A DNA stretch of 33,405 nucleotides, taken from Nitrosomonas sp. (GTDB lineage: Bacteria; Pseudomonadota; Gammaproteobacteria; Burkholderiales; Nitrosomonadaceae). The stretch is taken from the NCBI GenBank assembly GCA_020852475.1, contig JADZAR010000068.1, forward strand, positions 1 to 33,405. Direction: 5' to 3'. Made by a program: the position numbers and the translations under genes. This document shows positions 16,957 through 24,757 of this stretch, one piece after another (the stretch's first letter is position 1; each line of letters begins with the position of its first letter). Under the pieces are notes generated by a model. That model did not search any database. It was given only the letters and a program-made list of their open reading frames with translations, and had not been told where the DNA came from.

Positions 16957-17652
16957 CTATCCGGTTGGATTGCCGAAATTCCATTTTTCACCATATGTCA
17001 CATCCTGAATATGCTGCTCCAGCAGTTGACGGAAAACATTTCTGGGGATTTCGCGCGCGCCCAGCGAGGTCAGGTGCCCAGTTGCGACTTGACAATCAAT
17101 CACCGCGAATTCCCATTTTGACAGTTGTTCGACCAGATATGCAAATGCAATTTTAGAAGCATTAGGTGAGCGAGAGAACATTGACTCACCAAAAAAAATT
17201 TTACCCAATGCAACGCCGTAGAGTCCTCCGGTCAGCGTACCGTCGATCCAGGTTTCCACGGAATGCGCCAGACCCAGCCGGTGCAGCTCGCTATAGGCAT
17301 TGATCATTTCCGGATGAATCCAGGTGCCTTGCTGATCTTTGCGCGGCGCTGCGCAAGCCTGCATGACTTCAACAAAGTGTGTATCGGTTTGTATCGTGTA
17401 ATTATTTTTCCGGATTAGTTTTGCCAGAGAACGGGAAATTTTTAATTCATCGGGAAACAATACCATGCGTGGGTCGGGACTCCACCACAAAATCGGTTCG
17501 CCTTCGTTAAACCAAGGGAATATCCCGTTGCGATAGGCACTCAGCAGGCGGGGGGCGGATAAATCACCGCCGGCCGCCAGTAGTCCATTGGGCGATGTCA
17601 GCGCATTCTCCAGCGGTGGGAAGGGTGAGTTTGCGTTAAGTATTGAGATCAT
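16957..17652 (-). CDS. aat: Leucyl/phenylalanyl-tRNA-protein transferase
   Basis: A 231-aa Aat enzyme that adds Leu or Phe from aminoacyl-tRNA to proteins with N-terminal Lys or Arg, producing N-degrons for ClpS. The family signatures are clear: [20 protein letters not shown], then GIFPWF and [13 protein letters not shown] in the first third, and [18 protein letters not shown] followed by DCQ and [12 protein letters not shown] further on. Length is standard. It is first in the aat-bpt-pyrD unit, with its stop codon almost touching the bpt start, implying translational coupling. Confidence 0.97.
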   Translation of the reverse strand: MISILNANSPFPPLENALTSPNGLLAAGGDLSAPRLLSAYRNGIFPWFNEGEPILWWSPDPRMVLFPDELKISRSLAKLIRKNNYTIQTDTHFVEVMQACAAPRKDQQGTWIHPEMINAYSELHRLGLAHSVETWIDGTLTGGLYGVALGKIFFGESMFSRSPNASKIAFAYLVEQLSKWEFAVIDCQVATGHLTSLGAREIPRNVFRQLLEQHIQDVTYGEKWNFGNPTG

Positions 17653-17863
17653 GGCATCAACAACTAATTGGCATTAGCTTGATAAAAATCAAGATTGACG
17701 GTATCGGTTTTCCCTATTATCCAAAGCCAGTTAATAAAACAAAAAAGATTAAAGGCAGAAAGGTTAATTATATTGAATTTATTTGGGAATCTGAATTTTT
17801 GGTGCTGATATAAAAAATTTTATTTATAACTTTGAAATAAAAATAATAACCTAAGGAGGGTGT
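17653..17863. promoter_or_regulatory. AT-rich leader of outer-membrane protein gene
   Basis: 211 bp of divergent intergenic DNA, strongly AT-rich from 17740 on. It holds the upstream regions of aat (minus) and the barrel protein (plus). It ends with an almost perfect ribosome binding site (AAGGAGG at 17853-17859) 4 nt before the ATG, which suggests high expression. A TTGACG at 17695 and a TATTAT at 17715 are only 14 bp apart, so no promoter is firmly assigned. Confidence 0.45.
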
Positions 17864-18772
17864 ATGTTTAATTTGGTTCAGCGGTACAGTTCTGTTTTAG
17901 CTACTCTGCTTGTCGCGAGCGTGGTGCTTTATGCGCCTCAGGCAGTAGCGCATGACAGAGCGCGGGCTCTGGAGAGAAAAGTCCAGGAGCTAGAGAATAT
18001 GCTAAGAGCAGTGCAAAGTGAGTTGCAGCAAGTCAAGGCTGATTCGAGAGCCGAAACAGAGCGCGCCATTCAGGCGCAGGATGCCGCCATTCAGGCGCGG
18101 GATACGGCGATTCAAGCCAAGGAACAGGCAACAGCGGCAACCGAGTCGATTGGCCTGATTTCTGACCGGGTAGATCGCAAAAACCGTATGCTGACCTTCC
18201 GCGGCGGTTTTACACATGCGATGGTACCGCGGGATGGTTCCAGTATCCGCAGCGATGTTGCGCCTGTCGGTGCGCAGGATCGAGCTGACACAAATGGCTG
18301 GTATGTCGGCGCTGCGTTGGATTGGAGTCTGACACGGGACGCTTGGGGAATGATGCCAGGTGCGCAGATATATGCTGAGCTGATGTTCGAATACAAGAAT
18401 TTTTCTGATCGTGTGCTTGGCAACGCGTTGGCTAACAATCCGACGATTCTGGCCGGCGGTGCGCTCAATCCGCGTAGCGTTACTGTGAGTCAGTTTACAT
18501 TGACAGCTGCGCCTAAGATCAAATTCATGGAAGGCTCCAAGCTAAGACCATGGGTCATTCCAATGGGGCTTGCAATGCATGTTGTCAGCCCGACAACCGA
18601 GTCCATTACTTATCTGGTGCCGGGTGTAATGTTTGGCGCCGGTATTGATTACAATATCTGGAAGGATTTCTTTATCGGCATTGATGGCCGGTATCAACTG
18701 ACAGCAGGCAAGTCCGATGGTGTCAAGGTGGATGGTATGACGGCGGGCGGTTACATAGGTATCGGCTTCTAA
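17864..18772 (+). CDS. Outer-membrane beta-barrel protein with periplasmic coiled-coil stalk
   Basis: A 302-aa exported protein. The signal peptide ends near AVA-HD (residue 29). Residues 32-105 form a coiled coil rich in A, E, Q and K, including three near-identical heptads at residues 68-88 (AIQAQDA, AIQARDT, AIQAKEQ). From about residue 108 the sequence alternates hydrophobic and polar strands (MLTFRGGFTHAM, GWYVGAALDWSL, AQIYAELMFEY) and ends in GYIGIGF with a terminal Phe, the signal recognised by the BAM assembly machinery. This suggests an eight-stranded barrel like OmpA/OmpW-type proteins. No OmpA peptidoglycan-binding domain is present. The coiled coil may give trimers or a cell-wall spacer. 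Function unknown. It is followed by a strong terminator. Confidence 0.85.
   Translation: MFNLVQRYSSVLATLLVASVVLYAPQAVAHDRARALERKVQELENMLRAVQSELQQVKADSRAETERAIQAQDAAIQARDTAIQAKEQATAATESIGLISDRVDRKNRMLTFRGGFTHAMVPRDGSSIRSDVAPVGAQDRADTNGWYVGAALDWSLTRDAWGMMPGAQIYAELMFEYKNFSDRVLGNALANNPTILAGGALNPRSVTVSQFTLTAAPKIKFMEGSKLRPWVIPMGLAMHVVSPTTESITYLVPGVMFGAGIDYNIWKDFFIGIDGRYQLTAGKSDGVKVDGMTAGGYIGIGF
18065..18127 (+). repeat. Three 21-bp in-frame repeats in the coiled-coil stalk
   Basis: Three consecutive 21-bp units beginning at 18065, 18086 and 18107 each encode a heptad of the form AIQA-x-x-x. The first two differ by a few bases; the third has drifted more. They lengthen the coiled coil of the barrel protein by exact heptads. 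Confidence 0.85.
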
Positions 18773-18875
18773 GTCCCGCATTATTTCAGGTAGCAAAGTT
18801 TGTTGAGCAGTGTTTTTTCCTTGTTGTTTGTTTGTGCGTAGTTCATAGGGCGGTTAGTTCGTGACGAAGCCATTG

Positions 18876-18906
18876 CACCTCACTGTTACAGTGAGGTGTT
18901 TTTTTT
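18876..18906 (+). terminator. Rho-independent terminator of barrel protein gene
   Basis: A perfect 10-bp stem (CACCTCACTG, loop TTA, CAGTGAGGTG) is followed by eight T residues, about 100 nt after the outer-membrane protein stop codon. This is a classic intrinsic terminator on the plus strand. Confidence 0.95.
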
Positions 18907-18962
18907 GCGGTTGTTGTTCGTTGGGGGGGCAGTTTTTTCAACTGTTTCGATTTGATCTGGAT

Positions 18963-19799
18963 TTAATTGCTGTCTCCCGCCTTGGCCAGCAGTCTGTCAA
19001 GTGCGCGGGTAGTGAGTATGCGCTTGAGAGTACCGAACAGGTAGGTCGGAAAGGTAACGTAATACCGTGGCTGCGGGTTCATTGCCTCAAGTGCGTGGAT
19101 GACACGTTTGAGAACAGCTTCGGGTGGAAGGGTGAAAGGTACTGCCGGGCCTTCCTTATTCAGGCGCTGCAAGACTTTCTGGTAGCGCTCGCGATGAACG
19201 CTGTTCTCAATATCTACATATTTATTCAGCATGACAAGTGCATTTTGCCGGAATTTGCTGGCAATCGGACCGGGCTCGATCAGGCAGACGTGGATATTGG
19301 TGCCTTTGAGTTCAAGCCGCAGGGTATCGCTCAGTCCTTCAATGGCGTATTTTGTGGCATTGTAAGCACCGCGAAACGGCAAGGATACGAAACCGAGTAC
19401 CGAACTGTTTTGAATAATGCGCCCGTAATTCTGTTTCCGCATGACCGGAATGACTCGATTGGTGAGTTCCTGCCAACCCAGGACATTTGTTTCGAATTGG
19501 TCGCGCAATGCTTCGCGACTGAGGTCTTCAATGGCGCCCGGCAGTCCGTAAGCGCCATTATTAAACAAGGCGTATAATTCACCACCGGTTCGTCGCATGA
19601 CTTCTTCAAACGCGAAATGTATGGAATTTGAATCCATGAGATCGAGGCGGAAACTTTCCAGTCCTTCCGCCAACAGCATGCTGACGCTGTCATGCCGGCG
19701 TGCAGTGGCAAAAACGCGGTATCCTCTGGTTTTAAGTGTTTTCGCCGCACATAAGCCGATTCCGCTTGAACAGCCTGTAATTAAGATTGTTTTTTTCAT
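18963..19799 (-). CDS. Short-chain dehydrogenase/reductase
   Basis: A 278-aa classical SDR. The Rossmann cofactor loop TGCSSGIG starts at residue 8. The NNGAYG motif is at 80-85, the catalytic serine lies in QNSSVLG (132/133), and the catalytic pair is Y146-x3-K150. The arginines after the second strand (ATARRHDS) suggest preference for NADP(H). The C-terminal extension (~residues 215-278) resembles YbbO-like/17-beta-hydroxysteroid-type SDRs. Substrate unknown. ATG 19799 gives MKKTILITG, the usual family beginning, with AGGAA directly before it; ATG 19832 would add 11 residues. It stands alone, convergent with the barrel protein gene and divergent from the DUF6164-like gene. Confidence 0.92.
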   Translation of the reverse strand: MKKTILITGCSSGIGLCAAKTLKTRGYRVFATARRHDSVSMLLAEGLESFRLDLMDSNSIHFAFEEVMRRTGGELYALFNNGAYGLPGAIEDLSREALRDQFETNVLGWQELTNRVIPVMRKQNYGRIIQNSSVLGFVSLPFRGAYNATKYAIEGLSDTLRLELKGTNIHVCLIEPGPIASKFRQNALVMLNKYVDIENSVHRERYQKVLQRLNKEGPAVPFTLPPEAVLKRVIHALEAMNPQPRYYVTFPTYLFGTLKRILTTRALDRLLAKAGDSN

Positions 19800-19921
19800 T
19801 TCCTGAATTGATCTTGAATATATTTCGGACATCCGCTTGACAATCGGATGACTGCAAAGATAGCATCAAACGGACAGAAAATCTCTGTTTGGTGAAAACG
19901 GTTTTGATAGCAGACAGATCT

Positions 19922-20305
19922 ATGCCCCAATCCAAAATACTGTTCAGACTCAGTGGCGTCCCGGATGATGAAGCCGAAGACGTCCGTAAGCTCTTGATGG
20001 ATAATTATATTGATTTTTACGAAACTGCGGCAGGCAATTGGGGGGTATCCATGCCGGCCATTTGGCTAAATGATGCCGATGATTATGACAGGGCGCGCTC
20101 ATTGCTCGATGAATATCAACAAGCGAGAACGGTGCGCATGCGTTCCGAATATGAACGCCTCAAACGTGAAGGCAAACACAAAACATGGCTTGACGCGGTC
20201 AGGGAAAAGCCTTTGCACTACCTGTTCCATTTTTTTATCGCTGCATTGGTGATTTATTTGTCTGTGCGGTTGGTGGTTGACATTGGCAATATGGGTAATT
20301 ACTGA
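19922..20305 (+). CDS. DUF6164-like membrane protein
   Basis: A 127-aa protein of unknown function. The first ~70 residues look like a small alpha/beta domain (ILFRLSGVPDDEAEDVRKLL, with a DNYIDFYET segment after it) resembling the DUF2007-type putative signal-transducing fold. A charged helix follows (MRSEYERLKREGKHKTW), then one membrane helix (YLFHFFIAALVIYLSVRLVV) at the C-terminus, so the soluble domain is probably cytoplasmic. Start at ATG 19922; an in-frame TTG at 19889 is less likely. The family name comes from recall of the sequence pattern, not a search. Confidence 0.75.
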   Translation: MPQSKILFRLSGVPDDEAEDVRKLLMDNYIDFYETAAGNWGVSMPAIWLNDADDYDRARSLLDEYQQARTVRMRSEYERLKREGKHKTWLDAVREKPLHYLFHFFIAALVIYLSVRLVVDIGNMGNY

Positions 20306-20382
20306 GATAGAAAACCGTGAATGACTTTCAATATACGCAAATTTCAAAGATTTTAAACCGACTATAGATAAGGAGTGATGTG

Positions 20383-20907
20383 ATGAAAGGTTTGTTAAAA
20401 ATAGCAGCAGTAGCGCTGGCCATTACGCCATGGATTGCGCATAGTGGCGGAAATCCGGAACATGTCAAGTTTCCGGAAGGCTACGCGGATACGTTTACCC
20501 TTTATTCAACGGCGAATCGTGCGAATCAGACACAGGTGGCCAAGTTATACGCGAATGACGCAGCGATAGCCAGCTACAAGACCGAACAAAAAGCGGCTTC
20601 CGGATCTGTGGTGGTCATGGAAATTTATGCCACCAAAACAGGGGAAGATGGCAAGCCAGTAAAAGGCAGTGACGGGCTTTTTGAAATTGATTCTCTTGCG
20701 GGTGTTGCAGTGATGGAGAACCGCGCTGACTGGGATGAAGTTTTCTCGGCGGATGATCGTACCGGAAACTGGGGTTTTGCTTTGTATAATCCCGATGGCT
20801 CAGAGAAAAGCAATGAGCTGAATTGTGTGCAGTGTCATACCCCGTTAGCTGCGCAGGATTATTTGTTCACTTTTCAGCGGTTAGTCGATTTCGTCAAAAA
20901 TGATTAA
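20383..20907 (+). CDS. Cytochrome P460-family mono-heme c protein
   Basis: A 174-aa periplasmic protein with a signal peptide ending near IAHS-GG. The heme c motif is C148-V-Q-C151-H152 close to the C-terminus, as in cytochrome P460 and cytochrome c'-beta, with a mostly beta body before it. P460 of Nitrosomonas converts hydroxylamine and NO to N2O and has a lysine cross-linked to the heme. Here K66 or K70 in SYKTEQK sits at about the matching place, but this cannot be proved from sequence. The protein diverges from the N. europaea P460 known to me, so it may instead bind or detoxify NO. AAGGAG at 20370-20375 supports ATG 20383. It ends in its own terminator. Confidence 0.88.
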   Translation: MKGLLKIAAVALAITPWIAHSGGNPEHVKFPEGYADTFTLYSTANRANQTQVAKLYANDAAIASYKTEQKAASGSVVVMEIYATKTGEDGKPVKGSDGLFEIDSLAGVAVMENRADWDEVFSADDRTGNWGFALYNPDGSEKSNELNCVQCHTPLAAQDYLFTFQRLVDFVKND

Positions 20908-20924
20908 GTGATTTGGTGTAATGG

Positions 20925-20973
20925 ATTGAATTCTCGTTATTTTCTGATTTTGACGAGAATTCAATATTTTTTT
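20925..20973 (+). terminator. Rho-independent terminator of P460-type gene
   Basis: A perfect 13-bp stem (20925-20937 ATTGAATTCTCGT pairing with 20953-20965) with a 15-nt loop is followed by A and seven T residues. It lies 17 nt after the cytochrome stop codon and ends just before the cupin gene. Confidence 0.85.
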
Positions 20974-20988
20974 CAGACTATCTGAGTG

Positions 20989-21324
20989 ATGGATAAAGGC
21001 AGGACCATAAAACCAGAGAATATTTATTCCTCCGTCTCCAGTGTTCACGAAAAAGAATTTTTCGAGACCCTGGTCGAGAAAGGTATGTTGAGAATCGAGA
21101 GGATTGTGTCTTGTGGACATCGCTCGCCGGAAAACGGCTGGTACGATCAAAATCAGAATGAATGGGTTTTGCTGTTAAAGGGCAGTGCAGTAATAACCTT
21201 CTCAAACAATGCGGTTGTTCGTTTGGAGGAAGGTGATTATATTCATATTCCACCGCATCAACGGCACAGAGTCAGCTGGACAGATCCAAATCGAGAAACC
21301 TACTGGTTGGCGGTCTACTATTGA
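20989..21324 (+). CDS. Small cupin-domain protein
   Basis: A 111-aa single-domain cupin. The first cupin motif spans about residues 43-64 (G43-H44 ... NEWVLLLKGSAVI, with E58). The second is G82-D-Y-I-H-I-P-P-H90-Q-R-H93-R. H44, E58 and H93 are plausible metal ligands, and H90 is also near. Such small cupins are usually metal-binding enzymes or sugar-binding proteins; no substrate can be named. ATG 20989 is used, with GTG 20986 directly before it as an alternative; there is no strong ribosome binding site. A terminator separates it from the cytochrome gene, so co-regulation is uncertain. Confidence 0.85.
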   Translation: MDKGRTIKPENIYSSVSSVHEKEFFETLVEKGMLRIERIVSCGHRSPENGWYDQNQNEWVLLLKGSAVITFSNNAVVRLEEGDYIHIPPHQRHRVSWTDPNRETYWLAVYY

Positions 21325-21481
21325 TGCCGTCTTAATGTCTGTGCGTAATCAACCTGATGCCCAAGACTTCTGAATCAAAAGTTAATAGGCGCTGCATGCC
21401 CGAATCGGTCTGGTAATTTGGAAATTCCTGAATACTCCTGATTCGAGCACAAGCGGAACAGATGAAGCGGGTAGTAAAGCC

Positions 21482-21718
21482 CTAGGAATTCGTGTTGGCG
21501 CCCGTCCGTTTTGAAAATGGACTGCCGTATTTCTGGCGAAACTTTTCGACTCGACCCGCAGTGTCTACAATTTTCTGCTTGCCAGTATAAAAAGGGTGGC
21601 ACATAGAACAAACCTCAATGTTCAGCGACTTGTTCAGTGTTGAACAGGTTTGAAATGAATTGCCGCAGCTGCATGTGACTGTAATTTCCTGATAATCAGG
21701 ATGTGTATCCGCTTTCAT
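21482..21718 (-). CDS. rpmE: 50S ribosomal protein L31, zinc-binding (C+) form
   Basis: A 78-aa ribosomal protein. The start [20 protein letters not shown] and the segment [20 protein letters not shown] are characteristic of L31, which helps bridge the ribosomal subunits. Cysteines C16, C18, C37 and C40 form the zinc-binding set, so this is the C+ type rather than the zinc-free paralogue used in zinc starvation. It stands alone, convergent with the cupin gene. Confidence 0.97.
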   Translation of the reverse strand: MKADTHPDYQEITVTCSCGNSFQTCSTLNKSLNIEVCSMCHPFYTGKQKIVDTAGRVEKFRQKYGSPFSKRTGANTNS

Positions 21719-22430
21719 TGTTATCCTCAGTTACAGTATGACTAAAAGCACAAACCAAAAACGCGCCATTATCCTTTAATATTTGCGTTGACGCAACTTT
21801 AGTTCAGGGTTTTGTAAAGGGAAACTGTCCGGATTTGTGCTAAATGATCTGTCCGATTTTGTTTGACCAAATCATGTATGTTAGCGGACTTTATTGCATC
21901 ACTACTTTTCCACTTTGGTGTCGCTCAGGATCGTGGGTGCTCATTGTATACGGTATGGTGTAAATCTGGATGAAATCTTGCTCAATCACGATCAATCCCC
22001 TCTTGCCACCTAAAATTTACTATTTACTGTTCAGAATAAGGCGTGACGAGCGATTGTCGTTTGTCAATGTCGACCGCCATGCCGAGTGTTTTGGTTATTT
22101 GGCGTTCTTCTCGCCGTGTTGGTCTTGATAAAAGCTGGCCGTAAACGCTCCATACCATCAGGTTGTTGAGAAATTATCTGCGTTGCCGCTACGGCGTTAA
22201 AAGCAGGCTCAAAATGCTCATTCCGCACGTATAAACGCTGCTTTTTCACACGACGCAAGCGCTTCGCCCTCAAGCTCGGCTTTTCGGCTGTTTGCTGCGC
22301 TTTGTTTGCGTCACTTGTTACTACCTTGTATTAACTGCCTTGATCACATTCTTTAATAGCTCGTTAATACAGTTTCTTGTTGAGTACCTGTCGATGGGCT
22401 TGAAGGCAGCTTAAGACGGCATGAAATTAA
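21719..22430. other. Gene-poor region between rpmE and the flagellin promoter
   Basis: About 700 bp without a convincing gene. Bases 21719-22020 contain the upstream region of rpmE and otherwise nothing recognisable. Bases 22022-22330 differ: on the minus strand they read like protein in more than one frame, and are listed separately as a possible decayed sequence. Bases 22331-22430 hold nothing recognised. Confidence 0.5.
22025..22325 (-). pseudogene. Possible decayed coding remnant
   Basis: On the minus strand one frame reads through from about 22325 to 22064, including the segments LRAKRLRRVKKQRLYVRNEH and AFNAVAATQIISQQPDG, without a good start codon. Near 22130 the more protein-like reading shifts to another frame (EERQITKTLGMAVDIDKR), ending near 22025. 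This suggests a frameshifted remnant or a dispersed repeat that happens to stay open. No family is recognised. It may equally be non-coding. Confidence 0.3.
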
Positions 22431-22433
22431 CAC

Positions 22434-22460
22434 TCAACTTTCTAAAAAGCCAACCGATTA
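22434..22460 (+). promoter_or_regulatory. Candidate sigma-28 (FliA) promoter of fliC
   Basis: TCAACTTT at 22434-22441 and ACCGATTA at 22453-22460 each match six of eight positions of the sigma-28 consensus (TAAAGTTT, 11-bp spacer, GCCGATAA), with a spacer of exactly 11 bp. Transcription would begin near 22467, leaving a leader of about 97 nt before the flagellin ATG. Confidence 0.65.
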
Positions 22461-22563
22461 CTGCTACAACGATGGTTACTAACCCTCTCAAATTACAGAG
22501 CTAACTAGTTGTTATTGACTATTGTTTGAATAAAGAAATTGTTTTTAAAACAGGAGAACTTAA

Positions 22564-24273
22564 ATGGCACAAGTAATCAATTCGAATATTCCTTCGTTGA
22601 CTGCTCAGCGTAACCTGAACATGTCGCAATCTTCACTTAACACAGCCTTGGAAAGATTGTCTTCCGGCCTTAGAATTAACAGCGCAAAGGACGACGCGGC
22701 GGGCTTGGCAATTTCTGAAAGAATGAGTTCGCAAATCCGTGGGCTTAATCAAGCTGCGCGGAATGCAAGTGACGGTATTTCTCTTTCGCAGACAGCGGAA
22801 GGCGCATTGACTCAAATCAGTGACAATTTGCAACGGATCCGCGAGCTTTCCATTCAAGCCGCCAATGCAACTAACACCGCCAATGACCGCGCTGCACTGC
22901 AAGCTGAAGTCACGCAGCTCACCGCCGAGATTCAGCGTGTATCTACGCAAACCCAGTTTAACGGTATGAATCTGCTTGACGGATCGTTTAGCACCATCAA
23001 CTTCCAAGTGGGCGCCAATGCTAATCAAACGATTTCCGCCGCGTCCGGTAACTTTCAGACTAACGCATTTGGTAACTATCGTATTGGCGGGCTGGCTGCC
23101 TTCGTGCCGGGTGGCAGGGGTGATCTGGTTGCTGGCACTATCGGTTCAAACAGTGACGCATTCGGCAATTCAGTACTGCTAAGCGGTACAACGGGTGATG
23201 CATCCGCAGTCAATGGAGCTGCTGCTGCTGGAGATTTCCGGATTGCAACTGGTTCGGGTAATTTTGATGTCTACTATCGGGAGGGCGCCAGCGCGGGTGA
23301 AATCGCAACGGCGATCAACAGCACCGGCAGTGGCGTAAACGCTTCTGCTATCACTGAAGTTGTACTGGGCGCTGGCACTGGTGCGGGTGTGGGCTTCCAG
23401 CAAAACACCACGTATTCTTTTGCTATTTCGACCGACTACTCCGATCCAGCCAATGCCAATACTGTAGATCCGAAATACACGACGATTTCATTTAAAACTG
23501 GCGGTTCCGATGATCAAACCGATGTCGATTCAGCCAGCTACTTGAGCACAGCAGTGCAGGCATTTAACGATGCTTCCGCTAAGACCGGTTTCACTGCCGA
23601 GGTGGTCTTGAGCGATGATGGTTATCACTCAATTAAGCTGACCAACACTAATGGCAGCGATCTACGCATTCTGAATAACTCTTATGACAATACTGGAACC
23701 GCGCTTGATATCCAGGTGAATGACATTTCTCTACTGGATGGCGACACCAACACCGATTCTACCTATAGCGAAACGCTTACCGGTGGTTCATTGGATGCCA
23801 CCACCGGTGTCTGGACGAATGGTAATGGTGCCTGGTTTACCGGTCGGGTTGTTCTTGATTCTTCCAAGTCATTCACGATAACCACCGCTGTAGCTGATGT
23901 GTTCGCCGATGCCAGTGCGCCAAACACGGCAGCAGCCGGTACTTATGGTGCGCAATTACAAGCTGCCAACGCTATCGACATTACCACTGCGGAATCAGCC
24001 AACCGGACATTATCGATTGTCGATTCGGCGCTAACCGCGGTCAATGATCAGCGCGCCCGTTTTGGCGCCTTGCAAAACCGGCTGGAAAGCACTATCAGTA
24101 ATCTGCAAACAACGTCTGAGAATCTGTCTGCTTCACGCAGCCGGATACGTGACGCTGATTTCGCGGCGGAAACGGCAACAATGACACGGGCGCAGATTCT
24201 GCAGCAGGCTGGTGTTGCGATGCTTGCGCAAGCGAATGCGTTGCCTAACAACGTGTTGTCATTGCTAAGGTAA
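22564..24273 (+). CDS. fliC: Flagellin (filament protein)
   Basis: A 569-aa flagellin. The N-terminal D0/D1 region is textbook: [19 protein letters not shown], then [20 protein letters not shown] and [20 protein letters not shown]. The C-terminal D0/D1 matches too (DAFD-like [20 protein letters not shown], then [14 protein letters not shown]). Residues ~160-490 are the variable surface region, rich in G, S, T and A. The protein has no signal peptide because it is exported through the flagellar type III channel. AGGAG lies ahead of the ATG, downstream of a candidate sigma-28 promoter. It heads the filament gene group fliC-flaG-fliD-fliS-fliT. Confidence 0.98.
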   Translation: MAQVINSNIPSLTAQRNLNMSQSSLNTALERLSSGLRINSAKDDAAGLAISERMSSQIRGLNQAARNASDGISLSQTAEGALTQISDNLQRIRELSIQAANATNTANDRAALQAEVTQLTAEIQRVSTQTQFNGMNLLDGSFSTINFQVGANANQTISAASGNFQTNAFGNYRIGGLAAFVPGGRGDLVAGTIGSNSDAFGNSVLLSGTTGDASAVNGAAAAGDFRIATGSGNFDVYYREGASAGEIATAINSTGSGVNASAITEVVLGAGTGAGVGFQQNTTYSFAISTDYSDPANANTVDPKYTTISFKTGGSDDQTDVDSASYLSTAVQAFNDASAKTGFTAEVVLSDDGYHSIKLTNTNGSDLRILNNSYDNTGTALDIQVNDISLLDGDTNTDSTYSETLTGGSLDATTGVWTNGNGAWFTGRVVLDSSKSFTITTAVADVFADASAPNTAAAGTYGAQLQAANAIDITTAESANRTLSIVDSALTAVNDQRARFGALQNRLESTISNLQTTSENLSASRSRIRDADFAAETATMTRAQILQQAGVAMLAQANALPNNVLSLLR

Positions 24274-24280
24274 GGAGTCG

Positions 24281-24345
24281 CATAAGCAATCATAGCCATG
24301 CGGAAAAGCTCGGAAGAATCATCAGCTTTTCCGCAACCACTTATG
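24281..24345 (+). repeat. Nested hairpin between fliC and flaG
   Basis: An 11-bp perfect stem (24300-24310 GCGGAAAAGCT pairing with 24324-24334, 13-nt loop) lies inside an outer 6-bp stem (CATAAG 24281-24286 with CTTATG 24340-24345). No T-run follows, so it is a poor intrinsic terminator. It could stabilise the flagellin mRNA 3' end or reduce read-through into flaG. Confidence 0.6.
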
Positions 24346-24361
24346 CACAAGGAGATTTAAC

Positions 24362-24721
24362 ATGATGATCAATTCAGCAACAGCTATCCATGATTTTATA
24401 CCACCGCCATCCCTGGCCGATAATCCGGGATTAAGAATGTCGACTGGCCCGGGATCGACTGTCGGCATGACGCAAAAAACCGGAACGGAAGCCATTAAAT
24501 CAGAGCAGATTCAGGACGCTGTTGATCAAATCCAACAGTTTACACAAACACTGACGCAGAACCTGAATTTTTCCATTGATGAAGACACCGGAAAAACGGT
24601 TATTAAAATCATGGATACTCAGACTCAGGAGGTGATACGCCAGATTCCATCGGAAGAGGCGATCAATATTGCACGCGCGCTCGGGGAAATCAAGGGGTTA
24701 CTGTTTAGCGACGAAGCCTGA
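24362..24721 (+). CDS. flaG: FlaG family protein
   Basis: A 119-aa FlaG homologue. The second half carries the family pattern: QNLNFSIDEDTGKTVIKIMD, then TQEVIRQIPSEEAINIARAL. In Pseudomonas, Campylobacter and others FlaG limits or tunes filament length; the mechanism is not well known. It lies between flagellin and the cap gene, the usual position. AAGGAG precedes the ATG at 24362 by about 7 nt; a second ATG follows immediately. Confidence 0.94.
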   Translation: MMINSATAIHDFIPPPSLADNPGLRMSTGPGSTVGMTQKTGTEAIKSEQIQDAVDQIQQFTQTLTQNLNFSIDEDTGKTVIKIMDTQTQEVIRQIPSEEAINIARALGEIKGLLFSDEA

Positions 24722-24757
24722 TTTGCGCGAAAATTTCATTACGAAAAGGATATCACA

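Noticed and set aside
17695..17720. TTGACG/TATTAT as a sigma-70 promoter for the barrel protein
   Set aside because: The spacer is only 14 bp, outside the normal 16-18.
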